64,000 nucleotides of DNA, taken from Leptasterias polaris. Taxonomy: Eukaryota > Echinodermata > Asteroidea > Forcipulatida > Asteriidae. This document shows, piece after piece, positions 1 through 12,002 of the stretch. The stretch's first letter is position 1; every line of letters starts with the position of its first letter. The notes beneath the pieces are model-generated. The model worked only from the letters and a program-made list of their open reading frames with translations, was not told the DNA's origin and ran no database searches. The stretch lies in contig JAZGTN010000023.1 of NCBI GenBank assembly GCA_037783415.1, positions 1,402,501 to 1,466,500 on the forward strand, given 5' to 3'. A program made the translations under genes and the position numbers.

Positions 1-803
1 TAAACAAAACCCCAAATAAACAGCCATTTTATTGATAACATTTATGTAGCCAACCAAATCTTTGACGCAAATCTTCATTTTAAAGTCATACATTGCTTTG
101 CAAGTTTTAAAAGCTTGTACCTATACATGGAAAGACTCTCCAGATCTTTGCATTCCAGTTTCAGTTGACAGCAACCTCGAAAAGTCCATTAACAGAGCCA
201 GTGGACATTATACCCCAAGCAAAGCCGCTGCTAAGCCTCCTACACCATGCAGTGCTAAAAATGCAATCAACATGTAATTAAACCTGTGTACACCAGAGAA
301 GACCTTTCGTCCCAAACATATCCAGCCAGCTTCTTAGATAAAACCTTGTACACTCATTCCTGTTAATCCACTTGGCATTTGGGGCGCTCATTTACACCAT
401 ATTTACCTCCGCTATAATTAATATGTAGGCCTATGCAATTACTTCTGCATACATGTATTATTGTAAGAATTAAGAGGGCCAAGAAACTTTCTAAAAGTAG
501 TCTGACAATACTACTGCTACTTCTTGGATTTGGTAAAGTAGATTCATTATAATCATTGTTCAGGAAATAATATCATCTGAACTATTCTTATGATATCACA
601 CTTTAGAGTAAAGTACTGATAATCTATATTTAACAGTAGGTTCAGTAGGAACCCACAGTTTATTGTGTGTAGATTTGTTACAAATTTACTGGATATTTGT
701 TACAAATAGATAATATGTTCTGAATCTACACTTTACTGTATGTTGATTTAATACCAACAGTTTAGTGTAGTAGTTTCTTTTTACAAATTTATTGTAAATT
801 AAC
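1..803. other. AT-rich stretch, no gene recognised
   Basis: No coding exon, RNA gene or terminal inverted repeat can be supported here. Between about 600 and 800 short related phrases recur (TTACAAATTTA-like and ACAGTTTA-like words, some inverted), which gives this part a weakly repetitive look, perhaps an eroded MITE. A 71-codon open frame at 62-277 has no recognisable motif. Confidence 0.4.
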
Positions 804-808
804 ATGTT

Positions 809-834
809 TATATATATATATATATATATATATA
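809..834. repeat. (TA)n microsatellite
   Basis: An uninterrupted run of about 13 TA dinucleotides. It is self-complementary and likely length-polymorphic. Confidence 0.95.
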
Positions 835-3060
835 CATAAAATCTACAGTTAGTATAACCCTTCTAAATCTCTCAACAAATATTTTCAATTTATTCATTTT
901 TTGTCCCAAATATAGTACAGTTTATCCAACTTTGCACCACAGACAGGTCTAAGCCCCCTTACACAATTCATTACCTTTCAAGTACATGATTCTTTTATCA
1001 ATTATAAACTGTCTTTCATTTTCCCCATGAGTCCTGCTTGATCACATACACAGCCTGCAGTTAGCATCACCATAAAAAACTTATAGAATACCTAAAATGA
1101 TTTATGATCCTATGCATAAAACTTAGACCATACAAAATCGTTCATATATACATTCTTCAAATTCTCAAAATGACACTCATAAACACTTTACTGCTCTACT
1201 ATTAAACAGAAATAAAGCTCAATTGTTTCTCCAGAAAAAACAGTTGTCTTTTTAAATTGTGGTTGACAAATCTCTACATTCAGTAAGAAAAGATCATTGT
1301 AATTGAATACTTGGAAATGCAAGTATCAATGTTTTATGGTGAAGCTTGAGATTCAGGCATTTCAAAATCATTTTGCTTAACACTATTCCGAGACTAATCT
1401 CATTCCTACGGACACACCAAGATTCCAAAAAAGATTTCTGAAAGCCAAACTGCACCATTCCCAAATCTGCATCACTTACCACCATGAAGCTGAAACTTGC
1501 AACATCCAGCCCCAAAACGATGCAGAGTTTAACTGAAGAGACACTTGCACCACAACCCCAGGTGAGAGTTACCTCACAATGACCAGCCTCTTAGTACCAA
1601 CTCTAGCTTTGAAGTCAATGACATTTATTACTCCTTTTTGTCCAATTCACATTCAATGGAGGTGAATTACCTTAATTAGATCATTACATGGTGGCTAATG
1701 AGTCCCATGCCACTCCCACAAGCTCTGCTTTCTATAATTAACCTGTAAGTAGTCTGCATACATGAATAAAGAATACAAATCACAGAAAAGAGTTTTGAAG
1801 GTTTCGAGATAAGAACTACTGTAATAATCAAAAGTATATTTTTATTTCATAAATAGTCCATTGGATTTTCCCACAGAAAAATTATTAAATGCTGAGAAAA
1901 TAAAAGCATCTGATTTGGTAAAACGTGATTGCCCAAGGGTTCCTTACTAGCTTGTTGGCATCTGTCTTTATTCAAAGTCAAGACACGCCACAAAGCCGTC
2001 AAAGTCATGCTGGATTGAGGGGAAGTTTCTTTCTTTTGCACTGTACAAATCAGCAATTTTGATTTTTTCATTTTTGTTTGGCATCGTTTCCAATGACTTA
2101 ACTTGTCTGTTATTATTTGGTCATTGGGGTTAAGGATTCAATGCTTTTGTCCAGTTTATTTGATTTGGACATTAACTCTTCCTTCCTGGTAGTTTAAACT
2201 TTGTTTTGTCAGCCACATTTATGGTTCTCCATTCTTCTTCTTTCAAATATCTACGACATCAGTAACTGTCAAAGACCATGTAGCATCCAAATTTTATGTG
2301 AAATGAAATAAAAAACCTATGGAGATTGAGGATCAATCGGTCATTTGAGTTCTTTAAAAATAGTGGGGGAAAAAAATTAATATGTTCTCACTGTTATAGA
2401 ACATTTAGTTTGGGTCTCGCAAAGATCAAAATTAATTGTTTTACACATTTCTAAAAAACAATAGCATTCCAGGCAAAATATATTTCACATAGAGTTTTCC
2501 ACCCCGCGAATATTTATATCATGTAAGCTATGTGAAAATCTGTACGGGTACACACTTATTTGTTCAAAATGAAATAAACATGGCTGTATACAGAGTTCAC
2601 CTTTAATTCCACTACATGAGTTCATAACAGTATCATTTAGCATTTCCTCATCTTTGACATCCAAGTTCTGACCCAATCATCCCTCCTTCAAAAGAGGAAG
2701 TCAATATTCAAGCATGAAAACTCTGAATGTTAGTGATATAAGCAGATGAGGGGGAGATATTGATTCACAAATGCCGCTGCGCAAACACCAACTACAAAAT
2801 GAGATCCGAGTAAGGGACAGGTGAAGGGAGAATGTTCTGATTAAGAATTCACACTGACACTTAACTCCAAAGTGACACTCTTCCAACAGGTGGCTATTTG
2901 CTTATTCCATGACAACCACCAATTAGTGGTGGTCTGAGACACTTATTTTGAGATGTGCTGATGGAATGACTTGACATCTTGTTTCATGATGAAAAGATTC
3001 ACATTAAAGGTATCCTTACTAACTTGGTTTGTAAAAAAAGTATTCATTAATTGCAAACCT
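835..3060. other. Unassigned AT-rich noncoding DNA
   Basis: Stop codons are frequent in all frames, and the longest open frames (60-77 codons) show no domain, signal peptide or conserved-looking motif. A small perfect hairpin CCACCAATTAGTGGTGG lies near 2917-2933. No known repeat family was recognised. The stretch is compatible with intron or intergenic sequence. Confidence 0.4.
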
Positions 3061-3066
3061 ATCCTC

Positions 3067-3243
3067 TGGGCCCAATGAGCGGAAAATGTTGCTTAACAAT
3101 ATTCCGCTAAGCAAATATGAACAGTATACCAGTCACAGATGGTACATGTGCCATGGTATTTTAGCTGGTAAATTTAATCTGGTAAGCATTATTTTTTGTG
3201 CTTAGCTACTTTTTGAGCTAAAGCAGCTCAATGAAATTGCACC
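3067..3243. mobile_element. MITE, GGGCCCAAT family, degenerate copy
   Basis: Begins GGGCCCAATGAG and ends with an inverted partner CAGCTCAATGAAATTGC. The inside holds the recurring words GCTTAGC, GCTGGTAA and GTGCTTAGC, also found in the copies at 4181-4402 and 54339-54530. There is no internal coding capacity, so this is a non-autonomous DNA transposon relic by the usual MITE criteria. Boundaries are approximate. Confidence 0.6.
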
Positions 3244-3860
3244 AACAGTGTTCAACAAACTTCTCAAAAGTGAACTGGTGGACATTTTCCCGAGGTGGGA
3301 AAATATTATGTAAAAAGTAAATCCATTTCATACTTTTTATTTCTTTATTTAGTAGTACTTTTTGAGGAATTTTGTTGTACAAACAGAAATGTGTATGTTT
3401 CATTTGCATTATTCACTTGCAATATTTTAAGAGTGTGTAACTCAAGTCAGACAATATTTTACGAGTGATTTTTACTTGCTACAACTCTTACAAAAGCATT
3501 TTATTATCATGTTACTACCGTTTTGTCAAGTTCCCTAATTGCAAATGCAATCATGGCTACTGATTCCCAACACACCATTAAGACACCAGACTATTTTCAC
3601 TTCCAGCCTCAGTTTGGGGCAAGTTCATTTACATGGAAGACAAAACACAATGATGATGACACTGTGACACAGATCACTAACCCCTACATGACCTCATATT
3701 GCGAGTTCAAATTGTTTTGCAAATGTATTGTCCACATGCAAGTCAAGCAGCAATGACTGTCATCAATATAACGTTTGTTTGATTGTGTAAGGTTAGCTGT
3801 GGGACATCACGAAAATGAGCTTTTCAAATAAAAAATACTGTGTAGTGTTACTATAGGTAC

Positions 3861-3884
3861 TTATTTATTTATTTGTTTATTTAT
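3861..3884. repeat. (TTTA)n tract
   Basis: TTATTTATTTATTTGTTTATTTAT tract. On the minus strand it reads as an AATAAATAAA tail like the one after the LINE 3' end at 38765, so it may be the tail of a minus-strand LINE fragment. That reading is weak. Confidence 0.6.
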
Positions 3885-3969
3885 CTCTCTGGTGATGAAA
3901 CCAAGGTACTATAGGATCAGGGCTCTGAGTCTATTCTTCTTTATAAGGGGTTGTCAATATCGTCGTAGT

Positions 3970-4062
3970 GATTTGCATTGTAAGATCACAGTTCACTTAG
4001 CACTTAAGATTGATACACAGTTAAGATCTATTTGAGCTCTTAGTGCAATCGGCCCCTGGAAA
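3970..4062. mobile_element. MITE fragment (GGGGCCGATTGCAC end)
   Basis: Read on the minus strand it starts GGGGCCGATTGCACTAAGAG and runs through TTAACTG and CTTAAGTGCTAAGTG words, a layout like the neighbouring GGGCCCAAT MITEs but with a different terminus. The opposite terminus was not found. Family assignment is inference. Confidence 0.3.
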
Positions 4063-4180
4063 CCTTCCAGGTCTACTGGTCTTGGTCCTCCATATAGAAT
4101 CACGTGCTTGTACTTTGCTGGCATAGAGCAGTGCCAAGAAATTGTGCCCTTATCAATGCAAACATAATACTAGCACCAAA

Positions 4181-4402
4181 GGCCCAATGACATAAAGTTA
4201 CACAAGTTTGCTTAGAACTGGGCTCAAAGCTGTTCAGCAAAAATTACTGCTCAGTAAATTTCTTTGCTGGTCACAAAATGAGTGGTGAACCAGTCGCAAC
4301 AAAGTAAACGTAGTGGCATTTCGGCTGGTAACCTGCTTCTGCTGAGTAAGTTTTTCTGTGCTTAGCAAGTTTTTGTGCTCTCAGGCTTTATGACATTGGG
4401 CC
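4181..4402. mobile_element. MITE with 17-bp TIRs, GGGCCCAAT family
   Basis: The left end GGCCCAATGACATAAAG (4181-4197) pairs with the right end CTTTATGACATTGGGCC (4386-4402) with one mismatch. The 222-bp element is non-coding and rich in GCTTAG/GCTGGTAA words. It is the best-preserved copy of the family also seen at 3067-3243 and 54339-54530. Confidence 0.8.
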
Positions 4403-5337
4403 CTGGTAAATCTTGCTTAGCAATAACAGGTTATAAGCCAAAATGCAGTATTTTGGGATAGGATAATTTAATTGCAATCACAATCAATCTAAATCAACTT
4501 CAAAAATGTAATTTTTCTTGAAGATATTTGTTTTCTTCCTCTTAGAGTGAGGTAATGAGCACTGCTGTGGTCCTCACTAGAGAGGGCCATCTGCTTTAAT
4601 CCAAAATCAGACTAGTAACACAATACAATCCTGAACTAGAAACAGTCCATGATGCTGGACGTCCCCTTCCACATTGGCCTTCCACCTTTGGAGTATTTGT
4701 TTTTCCATTCTGGAACCTTTCCTGACAACATGGCCAAACTAGTGAGCACAACTTCCTTTCAAAAATACTCTTCCTGATGCTTCAGTCTGTATCAATCCCA
4801 ATTTTCATTTTCGATATTTGTAAACAAAAATTGTAAAGTCAACATACCTGTTCCATTCTTGGCCTTTTTCAAGCATCCAATTACACTTGTCAACATAACC
4901 TGCATGTAACTGGGCTTTTTTGTCCCAGCATTAGAACCCTCCATAATGTAGTGACTGAAACTGTTCTGTACTTGTACCTATACAAGATCATCTTTATTCT
5001 TTTTCTCACTAACAAATAAATAAATGGTCTGTGTTTACAAGTTCAGCTTTGCACTGTTCACTGAGCCATTTAGATTTACTACTAGCTTGTGAAAGTGGTG
5101 CCACAGCTGTTGATGTGGAAAGAGGGACAGTGGCGATAAAAGATATATATGTATAAATGCGATACGCAACATTAATCATTATTGTGTGTACTTTCATGTT
5201 AAATAACAGTTCTTGAACTGGATCCCTTGACCTTTTTTCACTCTGCTATTAATGTAAAACCTTTCAATTGCTAAAAAAGGGTCTGCAACAGTTTGTGCAT
5301 GTCAGCCTGTAGACTGTATAGTCGTTTTTCTTTTAAG
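4403..5337. other. Unassigned noncoding DNA
   Basis: No gene or clear repeat was recognised. The stretch is AT-rich with frequent stops; short open frames such as 5009-5197 (minus) carry no motif. Confidence 0.35.
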
Positions 5338-5503
5338 AAAATAGAATTAGCTGTTACAACCTGCTTACCAACCAAAAGGACCTATGGTTTACATGAAAAA
5401 GAAAAAAGTTAATGGTCTGTCGTTTAGACCCTAGTAGAATCTAGCTAAATGGAAAGACTCTGCTAGGGTAGAAACATCAGGCCATTAACTATTTTTTGCA
5501 CTT
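5338..5503 (-). mobile_element. Foldback MITE, 'CCCTAGCAGAGTC' family, old copy
   Basis: The order is an end segment (AGAATTAGCTGTTACAACC, then CTTACCAACCAAAAGGACC), a left arm with GTTAATGGTCTGTCG, and a right arm with ACTCTGCTAGGGT and CAGGCCATTAAC. This matches the reverse complement of the pristine copy at 53033-53275 segment by segment. The arms here have diverged, so this is an older insertion in the opposite orientation. Confidence 0.75.
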
Positions 5504-6370
5504 TTATTTTGATTGAAACAGAGGGGTTGGGAAATGCAGTGCTATCTGGTGCTATTAGGTACTTTTGAGGTTTCTGGACCAGCTAAGTTAAAATATGATT
5601 TCACACTAAACCCAGTAATATGACAACAAATAGAAACTTGGGTGCTGAACCCACAAACTCCCTGCCTTTCTATATCAGATGTCTTACTGTTAGACAACTG
5701 AGCCGTTTGTGAATTTACTGTAGGACTTTACAGTGTTTACAGTGGTTATTACACATAGGTGTCGAGTGAAAAACTAAAATAATTATATATCCCGAAGCAA
5801 ATATTACATCTATTTCGATAGAAATTCATCAATGGCCATAGGAAGTCCATTGATGAAAACAATGATAAATACTGCCCACTCTAAATCTAATTACGAATTC
5901 CAAATGAGTCGCTTTGAATGACTGAAAAAGCAAAACAAATCCCACAGCTGTAGGTGATCCATTTCTTGGGGGGGCATATACATCTCGTATCCTTTAAATA
6001 AAAATAGAGTTCATCATTGATCTCTTTAAAAAACGAGGGGAAAAAGAGGAAGCTATCATGTTACCAGAGATCAGTGGATGAACTGACAAAGCGCAAACAA
6101 GTAGTGTCCCTTATTGCTTTAACCTAGATAAAGCCTACAGTCCAAACAGCAGCGCCTTCAAAACCTTCAAATACTGTAGTATGACCTCTTTTTTTCTAAA
6201 TTCGGTCTTTTGGTAATTTGAAGGTTGTACAACAAAAGGCCAATGGAGATACTCAAGGATGACAGATTGGAACACAGGAACATGTAAACAGAGAAGGCTT
6301 GAGTTATAGTTTCAGGCTGAGATAATTAGCAGGTTAAGATGGTGGGAGAGATGATTTCTAGTGGCATCCA
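5504..6370. other. Unassigned noncoding DNA
   Basis: No coding frame, RNA gene or repeat family was recognised apart from a short G-run near 5968. AT-rich. Confidence 0.35.
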
Positions 6371-6465
6371 GTATAATAATAATAATAGACGATTCTTATA
6401 GCACATATCACCATGAGACTAGCGATTATCTGATGTGGCTTCTCATTGAGGGAGCTAACACAAAG
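6371..6465 (-). mobile_element. SINE 3' tail fragment (minus)
   Basis: Read on the minus strand the segment runs TGTGCTATAAGAATC and then a (TTA)n tail. That is the typical end of tRNA-derived SINEs in marine deuterostomes and resembles the tails near 27990 and 24040. No tRNA head was found nearby, so this would be a 5'-truncated fragment. Confidence 0.4.
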
Positions 6466-6696
6466 ATGACAGAAGTTCCTCAATATTACAATATTAAGGC
6501 CTTCTACATGTAAGTTACAACAAACCCCACGTGTCATTTTCAGTCACCCTTTCAGCCACAGATGAATGCTGTTTGCCAAATCTAAACAACCTGCTCCATA
6601 AAAAACTACATGGTTGAGTCAAATCAGTCTGCAAATTATTGACTAATAATGAGAGTCATCAAGGAATAATGATCCCAATCCAGGCTTCTTGGCTTA

Positions 6697-6719
6697 GGGA
6701 GGGAGGGGGGGGGGGGGGG
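6697..6719. repeat. Poly(G) tract
   Basis: GGGA GGGA followed by a run of about 15-16 G. Long G/C homopolymers recur through this window (22267, 24677, 26898, 50600, 51372). Confidence 0.9.
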
Positions 6720-7019
6720 CGGGACACACATACAATCAAGATTTCTATCAGTGAGGTGTTGGGTGTGTAACCAATCTTGAAATTACAATCCAGGGCTCCG
6801 ATCCACAACGAGGGGCGTGGTCATAATAATAGACAAATTATCCTGATAAAGAGAGCACCCATCCTCTTGGTCTCAGAAGAAACTCCCCTGAGCTTCTAGG
6901 GTGTAGCATTTTGATGTATCTAAAGACTCCACATCGTTACCATCAAAGTCAAACTAGGTATCATACCTCATGGTCAGTGCACAGACTTCTTACTAATTTG
7001 AAGGCAAAGAGAGATCTAT

Positions 7020-7092
7020 CAATTAAACTTAATTCCTAAATCCCAAAATTGACCCAGTCAATTTCCCTTGTGGTTTATTACTTGTTATTTAA
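7020..7092 (+). mobile_element. 3' end of tRNA-Thr-headed SINE
   Basis: Contains CCCAAAATTGACCCAGTCAA and then TTTCCCTTGTGGTTTATTAC, the same 3' body as in the SINE at 60620-60860 (minus) and the piece at 12088-12155 (minus). The tRNA head is missing, so this is a 5'-truncated copy. Confidence 0.65.
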
Positions 7093-7169
7093 AAACAAAT
7101 TTGCATTCCTATCAGGTGATTCCTTTACAACACTGCTTCCCAGGTTGTAATGTAAACTGGGCACCCCTT

Positions 7170-7330
7170 GCAGTATACGGTTATATGAGTTCTGACTGGC
7201 GCCCTCCCGAACAAAGATATTGACAAAACAGGGAGACTGCTAACTCAGCGCTAGATTGCTCAGTTGGTAGAGCACTGGCTTTGGAAGTTACGGGTCAAAT
7301 CTTGTTCTAGTCAATTTGTCTTTGTTCACA
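7170..7330 (+). mobile_element. tRNA-Thr-like SINE head
   Basis: A leader ACAAAGATATTGACAAAA precedes a tRNA-like segment with an A box (TGCTCAGTTGGTAGAGC, about 7257-7273) and a degenerate B box (CGGGTCAAATCTT, about 7290-7303), then TCTTTGTTCA. The order leader, tRNA, TCTTTGTTCA matches the 60.7 kb copy. The B box is damaged and no acceptor stem closes, so it is not a functional tRNA gene. Confidence 0.65.
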
Positions 7331-7875
7331 CCAAAGTGTGTCTATTTTTAAGGGAAAACTGCAAAAGCTGTGTGCAGTACTCCTGTACTCGGCATGTACA
7401 GCAATGTGGGACTGTCCTCTCGGCCATACCCATTCACTCATCTGTCATGCCACTAAGGGAAACTTCCCCAAGACACAGTAATGTCTGAGCAGCATCTTGA
7501 AACTAGGAGATGGGTTAATTGGTAAGTTCCCTTAGCAGCCAATGTTCTCAATATAAACAGTCCGTATTCTCAAAGGCTATCTGTTACAAGTCTTCTCGCT
7601 GTAGAAACATCGTAAATGTTCCTATCGATAAGGTGGAAACTCTAAATGACAACTCCATTTTGAAGGGGTTGTAGAACATTTCTGAGAGGAAAATTTTAAG
7701 ACATTAAATGTTTTAATCGAGCAGGCTCATTGTTAAACAAGAGGAAACACTCAGCTTTGCAAAAAAGGAATATCAAATGAGATGTGGAAACGCAAGAAAA
7801 AGCTTCTTTTGGGATGTCAAAAATAAATCTCAGTTTTCAAAAGTGGCGTTGGAATGTTATGACCCCCTCACAGTT

Positions 7876-7990
7876 TACATAATTACAGAATGCATAATTA
7901 CAGAATGAATAACTACAAAATGCATAACTACAGAATGCATATTACAGAACGCATAATTACAAAATGCATACCTACAGAATGCATAATGAC
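7876..7990. repeat. Minisatellite, about 14-15 bp unit, about 8 copies
   Basis: Tandem variants of TACAGAATGCATAAT (AATGCATAACTACAG, AACGCATAATTACAAA and so on) run through the interval with slight length changes. The unit centre ATGCAT is itself palindromic. Confidence 0.9.
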
Positions 7991-9380
7991 ATTTGAAATT
8001 GAGTGTGAGAGATAGCATTTTATAAAAATAACCCTCTGTCCCAGTGAAACTGTGGTTACCGATTACAAGGCCTTCTTAAAATACATTGTTTATTAGTTCC
8101 ATTTATGGAGATACTTTTCCAATAATTTGGCCAGATATAAACACCAAGGACATTTCTGGCTATTTGGAGAGCAATACTACACGGAGCACCTGCTAAAACG
8201 ATATAACGCACACTGGTATTATCCATCCTGGGCTCCAATTAGACAAATTTGCGAACGAAAAAACAGAAACTTATCCCATTTTTTGTTTTACCGTCACTGA
8301 ATATTTTATTGTAAAGTTTACAGCATATTCTTCTTGTTCATTGATTAGTATTTATTAGAAAGCAGGCTTAAGAAGGCTTATATTTGCCACTTCTACAGAT
8401 ACACAAAATAAAATGAACAATAAAGATCTTTCTTGAGGGGAAAAATGAGGAGAAAATCTTCAATCACTAACTATGTTTTAGGGGAGGGGTTTGAAGGAGG
8501 ACACTCCCTTTCCTGAATGATTAGTAAATATTGTAACCATCTACATTAGACAACCATTCCCCACCTTCTCTTCAGGTTTAGCATCTCTTGATAAATGTCA
8601 ATGGTAGATGTTCATATACATATTTAATTGATAGAATTGAAGTGGTTTATAAATAAAAATGTCATTCAGCCAGAGGCCGAAATAAGACTCTTTTTTTCCA
8701 GATAGAAATAGGAACAAACATACATGTATATCTTTAAAATAAATAAAAAATATATAGGCCTATGTCAGAAATAGAAATGTGTAATGACTATGCTACAAAT
8801 GTACAAAAGAAAATAGAATGAATTTGACAGTATCTGTGAATCAAAAGCTTTAAAAAAAGTATTATCGTTCAATAACACTACAATGAGTGAAAAAGTTACA
8901 TGATAAAACATTACTATAAAAGCTCTAATAAATTTTTTTTTTTTAAACCCCAGAACTTTTAAGTTAACAAACAAAGACAAATACCAACCTAAACAAATAC
9001 CAATATAAAGACATTACAACTGTTAATGAATTGAGAGATGGTAGTGTGACTGTCACCGATGTGTACTAAGGGCCCTGTGAAAATACACATAATTCATGAA
9101 GTAATTATATGGTGAGAAAAGAGAAGATAAGCCCAAAAGACTCAGAATAATCATCTTATTATATTTGGAAGGGACAAGAAAGTGTACCTATCATCACAAA
9201 GTAATGAGCAAAATTGAGCTTTGAGAAAAGGTTTTTATCGTCTCCGAGGCATTTATTAATCAATTAAGCAAATTTTAAGTGCTGCACAAAAGTGGAAAAG
9301 CTTCTAACTTAAAAGAGTAATTAGGGCAATTTTCATCTAAACATTTTGGTTCCAAAATGAATTGTTTATAACTTCTGCAG
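7991..9380. other. Unassigned AT-rich noncoding DNA
   Basis: No exon, RNA gene or recognised repeat. AT content is especially high at 8600-8990. Open frames at 8056-8238 and 8765-8980 (minus) are low-complexity and motif-free. Confidence 0.35.
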
Positions 9381-9387
9381 GGATGAA

Positions 9388-9449
9388 AGTTGAGCTAAGC
9401 ATGCCTATAGTTGAGCTAAGCATGCCTAGTTGAGCTAAGCATGCCTAGT
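9388..9449. repeat. Three tandem copies of a 20-bp unit
   Basis: AGTTGAGCTAAGCATGCCTA occurs three times in a row (about 9388, 9409 and 9428), with no mismatches in the core. The absence of divergence points to a recent expansion. Confidence 0.95.
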
Positions 9450-11075
9450 AGGGCGTAAGAGCAAAAGGTAAAACACAATCAGCACTGATCGTACCAAATC
9501 CATTGAGTACAACATTGCCGCAATATGGATACTGACAAGCACTATGAGTGACGTCATATGCTAATATTGTAACCCCAAACTGTTTTGCAGTTGGTTTTCT
9601 CTTTCTTTGTATATTTTAAGAAAAATGGACAAAATCTTCCCTGTTCAATGTACAAGACACAAGCCCAGGGGAAATATCCCTGGATTACTGATTAATAACC
9701 ACATAAGAACATGTTGTAAATCTTAGCAAATAGATTGGACAATTTTGTCTAGGGGGAAAAGAAGAGACAGAGAAAATCCTGGAAAACTGAAACAATACCC
9801 GAGTGATAAAAGTAAACAGATTACACAAGAGCATTCACTAGAGCTTTGAGCTTGCATTTATATACAAGTTGATATGTTTCTGGCAACAGAACACACACGT
9901 CAAATCAACCACGAGAAATGTCAAATTTGTTGTACTTGCAGTTTTAGTGAAAAATGAAACAAAAAAAAGGAAAGATAGTTCTTGCCCCATTTTGCCCTGA
10001 CTTCTGTAGATGATTCTACTCATGCTTATTTTGATGTCAGCCATCAAAATAAGCAATTGTGATCTTCAAATACTATTTTCTCAACTTTGATGGCATTTCG
10101 GATGAAGGTATTACCCTGAAGAACTGGTAATGGAGTTTAATACAAAAAAGTATATATAAGTTAAAAACATATTTGATTCTCTAGCCCTGAGGAAGAACTA
10201 TCCAGTATCCATATTAAATCAACATCATCCATTGGATGTCTGATATTTCTCATATTGTACACAGCTACCAACATGTAAAACAAGCAACATAGGATATGCA
10301 TGGCCTCCTCCATAGCCTCTCTTTACATTGCATTTAAACGATGGAAGACGCCACAGAAGAGCCATCATCATTACCAGTCACATCCGCTGGACTCCAACCT
10401 CTCCGATCTACCGTGTGAAAACTGAGCCAAATTACCACAACACTGGCCAATTAGCAAACACGGTTGTCATTCAGGCATTTAGTCCATATCAGGACCACGC
10501 TTTTCAACCCCTGTCCTTACCGCCCCAGGCTTCAGCCCAGTATCTCAACCTAATAGAGAATCAAAGCATAGCAATTTGGGGGTCGTTACAGCAGTCCAGT
10601 CTAGGCCAAGTGTGTAGATGAGAGCAACAGTTCGACTGTCATTCATCTGATTATACATCAGCAGTAAGGTCATGATGTGTGTGAAATTTGTCTAATCTCA
10701 TCTCCACCGTGGCCATGCTTAAAGAGAATCACCGTTCAATCGATTCTCCACATCCAACAACAGTAGCCGGGAAGTTCATCAAGGTCATTATTGACGCTGA
10801 TGATCAAACCCCTCTTTGCTACTCTCTTTACAGGATGCCAGCTCAAGTTGTGTACAAAACAGAAAGGTGTTGACGTTGGGGGAATTATAAAAACAAACAA
10901 AAACCAGCTCGTCTCAAAATAGTTGCTTGTTTTGTTGGCAACAGCCATCTTACGATGATGTCCTTCATCTTTTTCTAGCAAGCTATTACTATGTTCACAA
11001 CATTTTTTCTGAACATATGTCAAAAGGCAGCAGTAATTTCCCCTGGCTGGACAATATATATCTAGTATCCATCTA
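9450..11075. other. Unassigned noncoding DNA
   Basis: No exon could be supported. A 97-codon frame at 10328-10621 and a 143-codon minus frame at 10736-11167 look like chance frames (no domain; the latter reads through the CT repeat). The most notable item is the perfect hairpin at 10024-10054. Confidence 0.35.
10024..10054. repeat. Perfect 13-bp hairpin
   Basis: GCTTATTTTGATG is followed after a 5-base loop by its exact complement CATCAAAATAAGC. It is isolated from the recognised MITEs and its function is unknown. It is too short for a typical pre-miRNA stem. Confidence 0.85.
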
Positions 11076-11079
11076 TCTT

Positions 11080-11100
11080 TCTCTCTCTCTCTCTCTCTCT
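11080..11100. repeat. (CT)n microsatellite
   Basis: About ten CT dinucleotides, followed by GTATATAG. Confidence 0.95.
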
Positions 11101-11189
11101 GTATATAGCAGACATAAAAATCTACAGACAGGTGCATGACGAGGTAAACATCTTTGATTGCAATCAAAATAAATCAAAACATGTATTAA

Positions 11190-11310
11190 AAATTGACTTG
11201 AACCTGCGACCTCCGGATTAACTACCAACTCAGCTATTTAGCATTATGTTATGGCAGTCTCTCTATTTTGTAAATATCTTTGTTCGGTATTGAACTTGCA
11301 GACATTTTGA
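11190..11310 (-). mobile_element. tRNA-Thr-headed SINE fragment (minus)
   Basis: On the minus strand: leader ACAAAGATATTTACAAAAT, A box around 11240-11220 (TAGCTGAGTTGGTAG), B box GCAGGTTCAAGTC at 11207-11195. Same family as 60620-60860. It lacks a proper acceptor stem, so it is a retroposed copy and not a tRNA gene. Confidence 0.7.
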
Positions 11311-11359
11311 TAAGGGGCAATGTGATGCTAAAATATAGGATTCGAACTGCCTCTAGCTA

Positions 11360-11560
11360 ATGGGCTATCTCGGTGGTTTACGCCTAGTGGTATGACATCT
11401 GCTCAAAAATGGCAAAAGTTATGGGTTCAAATCCCACCCGAGCAATATGCCTGTGTTTTTTTTTTCACAGGATTTGGGAAAGTAGTGGGTACAAAGGTGT
11501 ATGGGTGAAACCCAATAATATGTTAAAACTCATTTTGTACTCGGTTCGCAATAACTATAT
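11360..11560 (+). mobile_element. tRNA-derived SINE, second family
   Basis: A tRNA-like head with an A box (CCTAGTGGTATGAC, 11382-11396) and a good B box (GGGTTCAAATCCC, about 11422-11436) is followed by CCGAGC, a poly(T) run at 11456-11465 and an unrelated body. The head is unlike the Thr and Leu/Ser types elsewhere in the window. A faint relative is at 52030-52110. The body boundary is a guess. Confidence 0.5.
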
Positions 11561-11703
11561 CACTCAGGGGAAAATAATGTTTATCTTCAAGCAGGCCTGA
11601 ATACTTGATTCCGATTGGTCGATCCATAGCAACAAGGAGTGTGATATAAACTTATATTGCACGGCCCATATCACACCCTGCGTGTTGTGTGTTCTAACTG
11701 CAC

Positions 11704-12002
11704 ATACTTTACCTTTAAAGGGTGTGTGTGCACAACATTGGCAAGAATGGAAATAAAAGCTATCACAGATTTGCATATTATACGTTATCACACGCGCGCT
11801 CGTGGAATACGGAAAAATATAGCGTGTCTGCATCCCATATCCAACTCGGCCTTCGGCCTCGTTGGATATGGGACGCAGAAGCGCTATATTTTTCCGTATT
11901 CCACTCGCGCTTTCGTGATAACTTATAATATGCAAATCTGTGATAGCTTTTATTTCCATTCTTGCCAATGTTGTGCACACACACCCTTTAAAGGTAAAGT
12001 AC
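11704..12002. mobile_element. Large palindromic (foldback) MITE, about 300 bp
   Basis: Two arms of about 140 bp mirror each other around 11853, where the centre reads GGCCTTCGGCC. The outer ends are TACTTTACCTTTAAAGG and CCTTTAAAGGTAAAGTA. The arms also hold GTGTGTGTGCACAACATTGG, TGATAGCTTTTATTTCC-type words and ATATTTTTCCGTATTCCAC. The arms are nearly identical outside 11780-11830, so long open frames appear on both strands with the same peptide; these are artefacts of the palindrome. The element sits directly against another MITE at 12003. Confidence 0.9.

Noticed and set aside
10736..11167. 143-codon minus frame with an RERERE run
   Set aside because: The RE repeat is the translation of the (CT)n microsatellite and the rest lacks any motif.
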